Assembly (NCBI GenBank): GCA_946479285.1
Contig: CAMLFH010000006.1
Coordinates: 62,001 to 126,000 of the forward strand
From: an uncultured Flavobacteriales bacterium
GTDB taxonomy: Bacteria; Bacteroidota; Bacteroidia; Flavobacteriales; Crocinitomicaceae
DNA: 64,000 bases
Direction of reading: 5' to 3'
In this document: piece by piece, positions 1 through 8,382 of the stretch
Layout: each line of letters starts with the position of its first letter
How positions within the stretch are numbered: position 1 is the first letter of the stretch
Translations under genes and position numbers: made by a program
Notes under the pieces: model-generated
What the model was told of the DNA's origin: nothing
The model's database searches: none
What the model saw: only the letters and a program-made list of their open reading frames with translations

Positions 1-2
1 GA

Positions 3-617
3 GCGGGTTGTTCGGGTGAAGTTGTCCAAAAACAAATGCACGGGCTTTTAATGCAGTTGGGCTTTTCAGAAGTGCATGTATTTCCGGATACACTTGCAGC
101 CTGCAGAGCACTTTATGGAAATAAACCGGGTTGGGTGGCTATTTTGGGGACTGGTTCCGTTTTGGTTCAAACCGATGGTTCCCGGATTACACGAAGAGTA
201 GGCGGATATGGTTCACTAATCGGCGATGAAGGAAGCGGTTTTTACTTTGGGAAATTAGTGGTGAAGTATTTACTTCAGACTGAAAAGTGGGAAACTGCCT
301 GGATCGAATTGTTTCATTCGAAAGAGTGGATCCTTTCCAAACTGGCTGCTTCAGATGCTCAAAAATGGATTTCCGGTTTGGGGGCCGAAACAGCTAAAAT
401 CGACTTTCGATTTCTGCATGAAGAAAATGCGGCACTTTTTGTGAAGATGTATTGTCTTCCCATTCATGACTTGAAACAAATTTCCTTTATCGGGACTTAT
501 GGATTTGAACAAAAAAACGTTTTTACGCAGGCTTTTGAAAATCAATCGATTAGTCTTGTTAATGCAATAGCCAGTCCTATCAGGGATTTGGTGAATTACC
601 ATCAGATGAATGAATAA
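3..617 (+). CDS. BadF/BadG-type ATPase, N-acetylglucosamine kinase-like (5' end cut off)
   Basis: The reading frame is open from the window edge (base 3), so the N-terminus lies outside; 204 codons are visible and family members are usually about 280-290 residues. The segment GTGSVL followed by GGYGSLIGDEGSGFYFGK matches the adenosine/phosphate region of the ASKHA-fold BadF/BadG/BcrA/BcrD ATPases, which in Bacteroidota are mostly annotated as N-acetylglucosamine kinase-like. The likely role is ATP-dependent phosphorylation of an amino sugar in the cytoplasm. The family is clear but the substrate is inferred. The next gene on the same strand starts 124 bp downstream, so no operon is evident. 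Confidence 0.8.
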   Translation, partial: AGCSGEVVQKQMHGLLMQLGFSEVHVFPDTLAACRALYGNKPGWVAILGTGSVLVQTDGSRITRRVGGYGSLIGDEGSGFYFGKLVVKYLLQTEKWETAWIELFHSKEWILSKLAASDAQKWISGLGAETAKIDFRFLHEENAALFVKMYCLPIHDLKQISFIGTYGFEQKNVFTQAFENQSISLVNAIASPIRDLVNYHQMNE

Positions 618-741
618 TTAAGATTGGATTAAGTTTTGGAGATTGATACAGAGCAGTTTAGTCGAAAATATTAAATCTTTCGTAGAAAAGTACCTTGTGG
701 TTTGAAAAATAATTCACAACTTGCAGGAGCGAAAGTGAGAA

Positions 742-1140
742 ATGGATACATTATTAATTCAGGCAACTGCTCAAACACCCTTAGTGAATTTGAATCCTGA
801 AACAGGAGTCATGGAAATTAAAGGTCGTTCAATTCCGGATGATCCCGAAGGTTTTTGGGGTGCAGTTTTAACATGGTTTGATAGCTACATGGCGCATCCG
901 AATGATGAGACGCTTGTAAAGATTGATTTGGAGTATTTCAATATTACTTCATCCAAGCGTATTTTATTCTTGCTTTATAAACTGAATGAACTGGTTGATT
1001 CAGGAAAGAAAGCGAAAGTAGAATGGTACTACAGACAGTCTGATGAAGATATGTATGAAGTAGGACAGGATTACGCTTTTATGGTTCACGTTCCCTTTGA
1101 TTTCCGGGAGTATACGGATAATGATTTGGTAGTCGCTTAA
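742..1140 (+). CDS. SiaC-family regulatory phosphoprotein (DUF1987)
   Basis: This 132-residue cytoplasmic protein matches the DUF1987/SiaC family in length and in its block PDDPEGFWGAVLTWFDSY, followed by an IDLEYFNITSSK stretch. In that block the serine/threonine is the residue reversibly phosphorylated in Pseudomonas SiaC. SiaC proteins act as phosphorylation-controlled partners of diguanylate cyclases or sensor proteins. No SiaA phosphatase or SiaB kinase is encoded nearby, so the partners here must be encoded elsewhere if they exist. The family assignment is good; the pathway role is inference. Confidence 0.8.
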   Translation: MDTLLIQATAQTPLVNLNPETGVMEIKGRSIPDDPEGFWGAVLTWFDSYMAHPNDETLVKIDLEYFNITSSKRILFLLYKLNELVDSGKKAKVEWYYRQSDEDMYEVGQDYAFMVHVPFDFREYTDNDLVVA

Positions 1141-1152
1141 GATAAAAACGGG

Positions 1153-1174
1153 GCTTCGACTACGTTCAGCCACC
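1153..1174 (-). repeat. Dispersed repeat, CTTCGACTACG family, copy 1
   Basis: The segment contains CTTCGACTACGTTCAG. The reverse complement of 29206-29230 carries the near-identical CTTCGACTACGCTCAG. Both copies are intergenic. The sequence type recurs in many Bacteroidota genomes; its function is not known to me. Confidence 0.6.
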
Positions 1175-1264
1175 TTGTTTTTTTTAAGCTTTTCACCTTT
1201 CAATTGTACAACTTGTCCCGATTATCAATTACTTTTCCAATTTCATTATTATTTTTGTTGGATT

Positions 1265-1510
1265 ATGCGAGTAATAGCAGACATTCCACATCCGCGATAT
1301 AAGATTCAGATATTCTTGTACAACGCGAAGTATTTGGTGAAAATTGAATTAGGCCAGTTCGAGCAAACATTTAAAGTTGCCGAGTCGGATGTAAACGGGT
1401 TGGAAGAATTGAAACGCATGGTAACAGATCAATTATTACGTAACTCACTAGAACGGTTTCTTTCCATGAGAACAGATTGGGAAGAAGCATTTAAAAACAA
1501 AGAAGAATGA
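1265..1510 (+). CDS. Small conserved hypothetical protein (81 aa)
   Basis: The ATG at 1265 begins a compact product starting MRVIADIPHPRYKIQIF. An earlier in-frame ATG at 1175 would add a cysteine- and aromatic-rich stretch that looks like translated intergenic DNA. The product has two beta-like segments (residues 8-25) and a charged C-terminal helix, with no signal peptide or membrane segment. A TATTTTTG promoter-like element ends 7 bp before the ATG. The stop overlaps the next start (ATGA at 1507-1510), implying translational coupling to the OmpH-like gene. I do not recognise a named domain. Confidence 0.7.
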   Translation: MRVIADIPHPRYKIQIFLYNAKYLVKIELGQFEQTFKVAESDVNGLEELKRMVTDQLLRNSLERFLSMRTDWEEAFKNKEE

Positions 1511-2118
1511 AAGTAGGACACATCATTGCAGCAGGTTTAATTCTTGGATTGACAACTTTTGCTTGTTCAGATAAAAAGGAAGACCCGAAAACGAAGGAAG
1601 AAACGGCACCTGCTGTTCCGGTTGTAGATTCCAAAGGATTAAAGATTGCTTTCTATTATTCGGATAGTTTGAAAGAAGGTTTTACTTACTATAAGAACGA
1701 GGATGCTCGTATTACTAAGAAAGGGGAAGCTTTCCAGAATGAAATGCTGGCAAAACAGCGTACTTTGGAGCAAAAAGCTCAGAACTACGAAAAATACATG
1801 CGGGAAGGTACCATGACGGGAGCCGATATGCAAAATCTGGAGAACGATATCATGCGTATGCGTGAGCAATTGATGAACCAGCAGCAAACGAAAGGTGCTC
1901 AGTTGGAAAAAGAAACCAATGAAGCTTTGACTGTTTTGGGTAAGAAAATTGAAGTTGCAGGAAAAAAATACTGTGAGAAATATGGAATTGATGTTTTGCT
2001 GATCCATGGACAAGGCGGGCAAATCAATTTCATCAATGACAGAATGAATGTTACTCAATCGTTCATTGATTTCCTGAATCATGAGCAAGAAACCATGGAT
2101 AAAGACCTGGGAAAATAA
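1507..2118 (+). CDS. OmpH/Skp-family periplasmic chaperone-like lipoprotein
   Basis: The 203-residue product opens with a lipoprotein signal: hydrophobic core, then lipobox TTFAC with the acylated cysteine near residue 20, followed by an acidic/lysine linker. Residues about 75-150 form a long charged, glutamine-rich coiled coil (LEQKAQNYEKYMREG and following), and the C-terminal part VAGKKYCEKYGIDVLLIHG is the typical end of OmpH/Skp proteins. The family binds unfolded outer-membrane proteins in the periplasm. Coupled by a 4-bp overlap to the gene before and 3 bp from the gene after. The lipid anchor differs from classical soluble Skp but is common in this phylum. Confidence 0.85.
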   Translation: MKVGHIIAAGLILGLTTFACSDKKEDPKTKEETAPAVPVVDSKGLKIAFYYSDSLKEGFTYYKNEDARITKKGEAFQNEMLAKQRTLEQKAQNYEKYMREGTMTGADMQNLENDIMRMREQLMNQQQTKGAQLEKETNEALTVLGKKIEVAGKKYCEKYGIDVLLIHGQGGQINFINDRMNVTQSFIDFLNHEQETMDKDLGK

Positions 2119-2121
2119 ACT

Positions 2122-2673
2122 ATGCTGATAGCACAACAAAAACTTAACGAGAACGTAGCCGAATATATCCTGTACATGTATCAGATCGAAGATTTGATCC
2201 GGGCATATCAGTTTGACCTCGACCGTATCGTGAAAGAAGTGGTAGAACCAAATCTTCCGGATCGTGCTTATTTAGAGCGCTACAAAGCCTGGTATGCGGG
2301 TTTGATCCAGGATATGAAATCGGAACGGATTACGGTATCGGGGCATCGCTTGGAATTGCAGGATGTGTTGGTAGAATTGTCTTACCTGCACAACTCCCTG
2401 CTGACTGTTGTAAACGATGAGAAATACCGGACACTTTATTCTACGGCCCTTCCATACATTGAAGATTTTATTGAACATTCCAATTTAAAGGGAATGAATC
2501 ACCTGGAGGTTTGTTTTCATGGATTATATATGAAATTACTGCTGAAATTACAGAAGAAGGAAATCAGCCAGGAAACCGAAGAAGCTTTCGACGCCATGCG
2601 TATTTTATTGGCTTACTTAACGCGATCTTATCACCAAATGAAAGGGGGAGAAGGACAGTATTGGAATAATTAG
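2122..2673 (+). CDS. DUF4924 family protein
   Basis: This 183-residue, mainly alpha-helical cytoplasmic protein has the features of DUF4924, a Bacteroidota family of unknown function: an N-terminal IAQQKLNENVAEYILYMYQ, a central HNSLL block, and a C-terminal LAYLTRSYHQMK. It starts 3 bp after the OmpH-like stop, so the three genes from 1265 to 2673 are probably one operon. Its TAG stop lies at the edge of a palindromic repeat (2673-2700) that separates it from the convergent lysozyme gene. Confidence 0.8.
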   Translation: MLIAQQKLNENVAEYILYMYQIEDLIRAYQFDLDRIVKEVVEPNLPDRAYLERYKAWYAGLIQDMKSERITVSGHRLELQDVLVELSYLHNSLLTVVNDEKYRTLYSTALPYIEDFIEHSNLKGMNHLEVCFHGLYMKLLLKLQKKEISQETEEAFDAMRILLAYLTRSYHQMKGGEGQYWNN

Positions 2674-2700
2674 TAGGCACGCGATGCTTCTCGTGACTGC
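2673..2700. repeat. 28-bp palindromic REP-like element, copy 1 (degenerate right arm)
   Basis: It begins GTAGGCACGCGATGC, as does the 62400-62427 copy; the right half (CGTGACTGC) is degenerate. Flanking AATTAG/CTAATT extends the dyad to about 2668-2706. It sits between convergent genes and may end both transcripts. Confidence 0.65.
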
Positions 2701-2720
2701 TAATTTCCATTAATTCGGAA

Positions 2721-3497
2721 TTAATAAAGTTCTTGCTTGCTCACATTCAAATCCACCATTCCTTTGATTCCCGGTAATCTTCCAGATTCTGAAAACTGCC
2801 AGTGAAGTACTTCCCGGTCCGTCATATATTGCGGTTCTCTGCTGTAAGCTGCAATCCAAAAGTTATAACCTTCCATTTTTCCCCGGAACTTGGTTTCGTA
2901 GAAATTCAGTGAAGTATAAATGATCGGTTTTATACCGGTTGCTTTCTTCACTTCTTTACACCAGATCAGCACTTTGGCTCTCAGATCTTCGTCCGAAAAA
3001 CCTTCGTCTTCTACATCAATTACCGGCGGTAAATCAATACTTCGGATCTTATAAACGGATAGAAAATGCGCAGCTTGCGGTTTGGGTGCCGATTTCGGAT
3101 TGAAATAATGGTAAGCACCGTTTGAAATTCCGTGTTTATTCAGGTATTCGCGATTTCGTTCCCACTGAGTGTCCAGATGGTCTGAGCCTTCTGTTACTTT
3201 GCAGTAGACGAAATCGATAATGGTGTCAAAGCCTTTTTCTGTCAGCAATAAGTCCCAGTTGATTTCTCCCTGGTGATGCGAAACATCCAAACCAATTGCT
3301 TTGTATCCCGGCGGAATGATTTCCCGGAAATGGGTCGAAGTCTGGACCATTCCTTCTGTTTTGTACCAGAAAAAGAAGAAAGCCAATACGCCTGCAGGAA
3401 GTAAAATCCACCAAATGACTTTGCTCTTGCGGTTTTTGCGGGATGTTGATTTGCGCTTGGGAGCAGCTTTTTTACGGGTTTGTCTTCTTTTTGCCAT
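2721..3497 (-). CDS. Glycoside hydrolase family 25 (lysozyme-like) membrane-anchored protein
   Basis: The 258-residue product has a very basic N-terminal tail (residues 1-26), one membrane segment (about 27-46), then a GH25 catalytic domain. The first conserved block GLDVSHHQGEINW (Asp71) and the catalytic block PPVIDVEDEG (Asp161, Glu163) are intact, as is a late WQFSESGRLPGI segment. GH25 enzymes cleave the beta-1,4 bond between N-acetylmuramic acid and N-acetylglucosamine. The N-terminal anchor places the domain in the periplasm, suggesting wall remodelling rather than secretion. A TAATTTAG promoter-like element lies 7 bp before the start. Confidence 0.88.
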   Translation of the reverse strand: MAKRRQTRKKAAPKRKSTSRKNRKSKVIWWILLPAGVLAFFFFWYKTEGMVQTSTHFREIIPPGYKAIGLDVSHHQGEINWDLLLTEKGFDTIIDFVYCKVTEGSDHLDTQWERNREYLNKHGISNGAYHYFNPKSAPKPQAAHFLSVYKIRSIDLPPVIDVEDEGFSDEDLRAKVLIWCKEVKKATGIKPIIYTSLNFYETKFRGKMEGYNFWIAAYSREPQYMTDREVLHWQFSESGRLPGIKGMVDLNVSKQELY

Positions 3498-3558
3498 TCA
3501 GCGGCTAAATTACATCGAAAATACTTATTGGCGCCAATCGACAAAGATTTATACTGAA

Positions 3559-4971
3559 TCACAGTCTGTAAACAACCCAATCCACATTGTCTGCTGCTTT
3601 GGGGAGATCTAAATACAAATCACCGCCCAGGTAGCGTTTTAAGATCACAATGTACTTACATCCTTTTTCACGAAGATCTTTTCGGAAGGAAGCACTCAAT
3701 AATTCATCATTACTGGCTACCCAGCCTTTTCGATGGGCAAAATAAACTGCTGTTGGATTGTCGATGGTATTTACTGCAATCAGATCAGATCGGCTGGAGA
3801 ATTTGTCCAAATCAGATTCCAGTTTTACAAAAGCTGATTCGTGTTCCTTTAAACGGAAATCATGCAGCTGATTCAAAGTACCTTCCAGTACAATCACTGC
3901 CAGAATTGCTAGTTGAACGGCTTTCTTTTGGAAGATCGTAATTCCGTATCCTGCTGTCAAGGCCATGATCGGTACAAAAGGGATAATGTAGTAGGAGTGG
4001 TGCGTGAATGTGAATCCTGCTTTCAATGCAATGACCAGGAAAGCGGCGAAACCAAGTCCCAAAATTCTTAAGAGGAGTTTGTTTCGTTTTCTAAAAGCAA
4101 GGAACAATCCGACCAGGAACATTCCGAACCCTGCAAATTTCAATGCGGCATCGTAGAAGTGTTTTAAACCGTCGCCGAGGTTGTCAAGCAATTCTTTAGC
4201 CCCAACACTCATTGGTTTTCCCATGAAGAAATGCCAGAATTCGTATTTTTCAACCAGGTAAGGAACCCAGCTGAAATACCACCAGGCAACGGGCGCCAAA
4301 ATGATTCCGCTTACGATAAAAAATACCAGTTTCAGACGGATAGGTATTTGTCTGTTTAAGATGAAAAATGCGTAGAGTACCAGCAGGAATCCCGCAGGTA
4401 ATTTTGCCAGAACTCCCAATAGCGTAAAACCTGCAAAAAGAAACAAATGCAGCCAAACGCGCCTCTTTTCCTCAAAATAACAGGCTGCATAATAAAACCC
4501 AATAATCACCAATGACGTAGCAAAGGTATCCGGCATGATCTTTCGGCTGTAAGCAAACCAAATGGAAGCCAGCAGAATAATGGAAGCGTTAAAGGCTGTA
4601 TCGGGGCTAAAATAGCGTTTCAATAAGCGGAAGAAGAACCAGATCCCAAAACTGCTTACGAGGAGGTTGATGAGTCTTCCATACCAATGCTGATAACCAA
4701 AGATCTCGGAAACCAAATAATCCAAGTAATTCAGAAGGGGGAATTCCATCCCGGTAATTCCTGTTTTTTCGCCAGCAAAATCAATGCGTGGATACAAAAT
4801 ATTGGCAGAAACCTCCTGGAAATTGCGCGTTACCATCGTTCCGGTTGTTTGTCGCCAGTTGTGTGCAACTTCCAGCGGTGGATTGGTAATCCCGTACATA
4901 CGGATCAGGAAGAACAAAATGATCCAGAAGCGAATGTCTTTAAAAATAGGAAGAGCGAAGAATGATTTCAC
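3559..4971 (-). CDS. GT39/ArnT-like membrane glycosyltransferase
   Basis: A 470-residue polytopic protein with about 10-12 hydrophobic helices and a soluble C-terminal part. The first periplasmic loop after helix 1 contains the acidic residue and HNWRQ block typical of Bacteroidota GT39-like (PMT/ArnT-related) lipid-linked sugar transferases. Such enzymes move a sugar from a polyprenyl carrier to a periplasmic acceptor. The start is GTG at 4971, supported by the MKSFFALP opening just before the first helix. It lies 61 bp upstream of the lysozyme gene on the same strand, so a shared transcript is possible. Donor and acceptor are unknown. Confidence 0.75.
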   Translation of the reverse strand: MKSFFALPIFKDIRFWIILFFLIRMYGITNPPLEVAHNWRQTTGTMVTRNFQEVSANILYPRIDFAGEKTGITGMEFPLLNYLDYLVSEIFGYQHWYGRLINLLVSSFGIWFFFRLLKRYFSPDTAFNASIILLASIWFAYSRKIMPDTFATSLVIIGFYYAACYFEEKRRVWLHLFLFAGFTLLGVLAKLPAGFLLVLYAFFILNRQIPIRLKLVFFIVSGIILAPVAWWYFSWVPYLVEKYEFWHFFMGKPMSVGAKELLDNLGDGLKHFYDAALKFAGFGMFLVGLFLAFRKRNKLLLRILGLGFAAFLVIALKAGFTFTHHSYYIIPFVPIMALTAGYGITIFQKKAVQLAILAVIVLEGTLNQLHDFRLKEHESAFVKLESDLDKFSSRSDLIAVNTIDNPTAVYFAHRKGWVASNDELLSASFRKDLREKGCKYIVILKRYLGGDLYLDLPKAADNVDWVVYRL

Positions 4972-5136
4972 GTATTTTCTTTGGTGACGCTAAGTTAGGA
5001 GAAAACTTCGAAAACTTTCCGATAACGATTTTCAAAAAATAACGCGCTAGGATATCTCTGCAAAATCATCAAATAATGATATCATGAATAGCTTTGAAAT
5101 TCAAAGTGTGAGTTGTGTGAATGCTAGCTTGGCAGC

Positions 5137-5172
5137 AAAAAAAAGCGGAATCCCATTCAGAGTCCCGCTTTT
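5137..5172 (-). terminator. Rho-independent terminator of the 3-hydroxyacyl-CoA dehydrogenase gene
   Basis: Read on the minus strand: AGCGG, a loop region, CCGCT, then eight T. It sits 18 bp after the stop codon. Confidence 0.8.
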
Positions 5173-5189
5173 CAGTATGTATTTTCGAA

Positions 5190-6083
5190 TTATTTTTTTG
5201 CAAAATTCGGAGCTACGATCAAATCTTTCGTTCCGTGACCCCATGAATAGAATCCTTCACCTGTTTTCACTCCTTTTTTTCCGGCAGTTACCATGTTTAC
5301 CAATAACGGACATGGTGCGTATTTCGGATTTCCAAAACCGGTATGCAATACTTCAAGAATCGCTAAACAAACGTCCAAACCAATAAAATCTGCCAATTGC
5401 AATGGGCCCATCGGATGAGCCATCCCCAATTTCATCACTGTATCAATTTCTTCAACACCCGCAACTCCCTCATACAAAGTATAGATTGCTTCGTTGATCA
5501 TCGGCATTAAAATACGGTTTGCTACGAATCCCGGGTAATCATTGACTTCTACCGGAACTTTATTCAGTTTCTTCGAAGTTTCCATGATCAGGTTCGTAAC
5601 CTCATCGGTTGTAGAATAACCACGAATGATCTCAACCAGTTTCATGACCGGTACCGGGTTCATGAAGTGCATTCCAATCACTTTTTCCGGACGGTTCGTC
5701 ACGGAAGCAATTTTGGTGATGGAAATAGAAGAGGTATTGGAAGCAAGGATCACATGTTCAGCAGTCAATGAATCTAATTGCTTGAAAATGTTCAATTTCA
5801 ACTCTACATTTTCTGTAGCTGCTTCAACCACTAATTCTACTTCTTTTACGCCTTCTTCCATAGAAGTAAATGTGGTAATGTTACTCAAAGTTGCCGCCTT
5901 ATCAGCTTCAGTAATTGCTTCTTTGGCAACCTGGCGGTCCAGGTTTTTAGTGATCGTTACCAATCCTTTGTCCAATGAAGCCTGAGCTACGTCGATTAAT
6001 GATACCTTATATCCAAACTGCGCGAAAGTGTGGGCAATTCCGTTACCCATTGTTCCTGCACCAATTACTGCTACCTTTTTCAT
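5190..6083 (-). CDS. 3-hydroxybutyryl/3-hydroxyacyl-CoA dehydrogenase
   Basis: The ATG at 6083 gives a 297-residue enzyme beginning directly with the Rossmann motif MKKVAVIGAGTMGNGIA; an upstream in-frame ATG (6236) would add 51 unrelated residues. The NAD-binding domain is followed by SNTSSI, HFMNPVPVMKLVEII and the C-terminal dimerisation helices (NRILMPMINEA; GPLQLADFIGLDV). It oxidises (S)-3-hydroxyacyl-CoA with NAD+ in fatty-acid or butanoate metabolism. Length and motifs match single-domain enzymes (Hbd/PaaH type) rather than the fused FadB/FadJ. Monocistronic, with its own terminator. Confidence 0.93.
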   Translation of the reverse strand: MKKVAVIGAGTMGNGIAHTFAQFGYKVSLIDVAQASLDKGLVTITKNLDRQVAKEAITEADKAATLSNITTFTSMEEGVKEVELVVEAATENVELKLNIFKQLDSLTAEHVILASNTSSISITKIASVTNRPEKVIGMHFMNPVPVMKLVEIIRGYSTTDEVTNLIMETSKKLNKVPVEVNDYPGFVANRILMPMINEAIYTLYEGVAGVEEIDTVMKLGMAHPMGPLQLADFIGLDVCLAILEVLHTGFGNPKYAPCPLLVNMVTAGKKGVKTGEGFYSWGHGTKDLIVAPNFAKK

Positions 6084-6320
6084 GAAGTGAGTTCTAATTT
6101 TTTTCGTGTGCGACGCTTGGGCAAGAGCTTCAGCGACGGCGCGAAGATAATAAAACAAGTCGTTAATCAAACGGTAGAGTTTCAGATCACCCTTTGGAAT
6201 AGCCTGTTTTTTTCTTTCTAAAGACTTAAAAATCAAAGAGTTTGTTTCATTTTGTCCGTTAAAAAAGAGCGAATGAATTATTCATTACTTAGTGCCTGCG
6301 TAAGACAGAACCTGGAAAAC

Positions 6321-6356
6321 TAAAATCCCGATCAGCTCAGGCAGGTCGGGATTTTA
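6321..6356. terminator. Bidirectional hairpin terminator
   Basis: Perfect 11-bp arms TAAAATCCCGA and TCGGGATTTTA around a 14-nt loop, giving A-rich and T-rich flanks on both strands. It lies 19 bp beyond the stop of the reverse-strand gene at 6375. Confidence 0.75.
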
Positions 6357-6374
6357 AAAAAGTGGAAGCCGCTA

Positions 6375-6902
6375 TCAATACCGCATCACCCGTTCCGCAG
6401 GTTCATTATACATTTTGTTGCGTAATTGCTGTGGAAACTTGTTTTGTGAAGAATAAATCAATTTTTCCCGGAAATGCTTTCTGAGTTTCCGCACAAAACT
6501 ACTTCCTCCTTCAATGGTTGCATAGAAAACAGCATCCCTTTCTTTTCGGAAATAGAGCGTGGCATTTGACTTGATGTTGAAAGCATGCAGTTCGGTCCAT
6601 TCCGAATGAGGAATAATCCACTTGCTTTGGCGTTTCCGAAACAATCCGAAACGCCGCAGGGGCTTCGTGAAAATGATCTCATTCGGGGTGATTTCCATTA
6701 CGGAAAACACGTAATAAATGAGCTCCAGGTAAAAGATGAAGATCCCAAAACCGATCAGCACCCAGACAAAGTAAACCACGCTTAGGTAGTCCTTTCGAAT
6801 TCCCCAGTTGATGATTTGATAATTTACGCAAAGAATTAGGATTCCTAAAAGTATTAAAGGGATTAAGTTAAGCGTGTTCCGATATTTTGCAGATCGATAC
6901 AT
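6375..6902 (-). CDS. Hypothetical membrane protein with PH-like C-terminal half
   Basis: The 175-residue product has two hydrophobic helices (about residues 14-31 and 41-68) separated by a short loop, then a soluble basic domain. The soluble part begins VMEITPNEIIFTKPLRRFG and continues with strand-like segments ending in a helix. This is the arrangement of small bacterial PH-like or YcxB-like domains, though I see no diagnostic motif. It is flanked by non-coding DNA and transcribed alone. Function unknown. Confidence 0.6.
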   Translation of the reverse strand: MYRSAKYRNTLNLIPLILLGILILCVNYQIINWGIRKDYLSVVYFVWVLIGFGIFIFYLELIYYVFSVMEITPNEIIFTKPLRRFGLFRKRQSKWIIPHSEWTELHAFNIKSNATLYFRKERDAVFYATIEGGSSFVRKLRKHFREKLIYSSQNKFPQQLRNKMYNEPAERVMRY

Positions 6903-7049
6903 AGGCTTAAAATTTACAGTGAACAGAACTGTAAGTTAAGGAATGCTGTTTTCGATTGCAAACAAAGTTTGTTAAATAATAAGGCGGAATCGTGTACCCA
7001 ATCTGCATTTCTCTCCTTATGAATAAAGGAAGCCAATAAACCAACCTGT

Positions 7050-7829
7050 ATGAGCAAAACAATCAACAACGTTACCGGAGATATTTACATCGGGAAAGAA
7101 TCCGGGAAAATGATCATTGCCGACATGCTTGCTGCCCGAAAGTCCATTCGGATCATGTCGCCTTATTTATCCGCAAAACTGGTGGATGTATTGCTGGAAC
7201 GTTTCAAAAGCGGTGTATCTGTGGAATTGGTCACTTCCGATGAAATCGAAGACCACAAACAACCCGAAAACAAGAATTGTTACCGGATTATCCGTCAGCA
7301 CAGACACGTCGACGAACGACTGAAGAACCGGAAGGAACTCTTTCATTGGTGCGGAATGGCATTGATGGGTTTATTCGGGTTGATAGCCTTGATGAAGCTC
7401 CCGGTTTTGTTTTCTGAGTCTTCGGGAACACTGGACTATATTCAGTTTTTCCTGTTTTCCGGACTTGCCTTATTCGGAGAAACGATTTGGAGGAAAGGCA
7501 AACGTATGCGCTTTTGGTATTATTCCTATACTTCTCTTTTCCCGATCAAGATTTTCTATTCCTACTTCTCCCGTCGGAAAACAGATCGATCAAGAGCCTT
7601 TAATTTGCACAGCAAACTTTACATCATCGATGACTGCATTGCGTATTTGGGTTCCGTAAACTTTACCCGTTCAGGATGTTTGTTGAATCATGAAACACGG
7701 ATCAGGATCACTGATCCCGAAGCGATTTATCACCTGAAGCAGGAATTTGAAGAGTTATTGTGGGACGAATATCACAACCACAGAAGCGTGGACGAGTGGG
7801 GCAGGGAGTTGTATGAGGAAACAGAATGA
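7050..7829 (+). CDS. Phospholipase D-like protein with a central membrane hairpin
   Basis: This 259-residue protein has a PLD-fold first half (residues about 20-65, IIADMLAARKSIRIMSPYL), two hydrophobic segments (about 98-120 and 130-146), and a single HKD motif HSKLYIIDD (His187, Lys189, Asp194) followed by YLGSVNFTRSG. Single-HKD proteins of this superfamily dimerise to form the active site and act on phosphodiesters in DNA, RNA or lipids. The membrane hairpin inserted between the halves is unusual and suggests a membrane-bound enzyme. Monocistronic. Substrate not predictable from sequence. Confidence 0.8.
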   Translation: MSKTINNVTGDIYIGKESGKMIIADMLAARKSIRIMSPYLSAKLVDVLLERFKSGVSVELVTSDEIEDHKQPENKNCYRIIRQHRHVDERLKNRKELFHWCGMALMGLFGLIALMKLPVLFSESSGTLDYIQFFLFSGLALFGETIWRKGKRMRFWYYSYTSLFPIKIFYSYFSRRKTDRSRAFNLHSKLYIIDDCIAYLGSVNFTRSGCLLNHETRIRITDPEAIYHLKQEFEELLWDEYHNHRSVDEWGRELYEETE

Positions 7830-7894
7830 GTTCCGATAGTTATCGGGAGAGAATGACTGGAACTCCCTAATGCATTTTTTCACATCTTTGCAGC

Positions 7895-8380
7895 ATGGAA
7901 CCTAAGATTACAACCAATCCTTATACATTAAAAGCTTCTGAATTTGCAGCACTTTTTATAACAGAGATTTTTCGAAAAGCCTGGTTTATATTCCTGCCTT
8001 TTTTTGGAATCATAATTGGTAAATGTATTTATGATATCATTCGGGAACCTTCCGTATCTTCTCTTATTTCATTTGGTATCGTTACCGTTCTTTTCTTTTA
8101 TGTAAGATACAGGTTTATCAGCATTTTGAAGAAAAATCCCATAATGGATCGTTCAAGAATTGTAAGGATTTACGAACATTGTCTGGAATTAGCAGCGGAC
8201 AAGGGAATAAAGACTGAATTTTTCTACGTGGATATAGCGTCGATCTCGTCACTGAGCAAGCATTTTCGAGTAAGGGTAAAGACCAAACAAACTTTTTGGT
8301 TTCCAAAGAATTGTTTTAGAACAGATCAGGATCGTTTGGAGTTCGAATCACTGATGAAAGAAAAAGGAAAGATGAAGTGA
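7895..8380 (+). CDS. YcxB-like small membrane protein
   Basis: A 161-residue protein with two hydrophobic helices (about 28-48 and 55-78) and a C-terminal soluble domain ending in a KNCFRTDQDRLEFESLMKEK helix. The topology and the final block (aromatic, then Pro-Lys-x-x-Phe, then an acidic helix) resemble YcxB-like proteins of unknown function. A CATCTTTG element lies 4 bp before the ATG, so the mRNA may be leaderless. It converges with the gene ending at 8383, only 2 bp away. Confidence 0.6.
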   Translation: MEPKITTNPYTLKASEFAALFITEIFRKAWFIFLPFFGIIIGKCIYDIIREPSVSSLISFGIVTVLFFYVRYRFISILKKNPIMDRSRIVRIYEHCLELAADKGIKTEFFYVDIASISSLSKHFRVRVKTKQTFWFPKNCFRTDQDRLEFESLMKEKGKMK

Positions 8381-8382
8381 TC

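Noticed and set aside
1639..2139. A 166-codon open frame on the minus strand across the OmpH-like gene
   Set aside because: It lies entirely antisense to a clear lipoprotein gene in an operon and its translation has no domain or signal; it reflects codon bias of the sense gene.
6084..6236. Upstream extension of the 3-hydroxyacyl-CoA dehydrogenase to 6236
   Set aside because: The Rossmann motif of this family begins at the N-terminus, and the added 51 residues have no homologous character.
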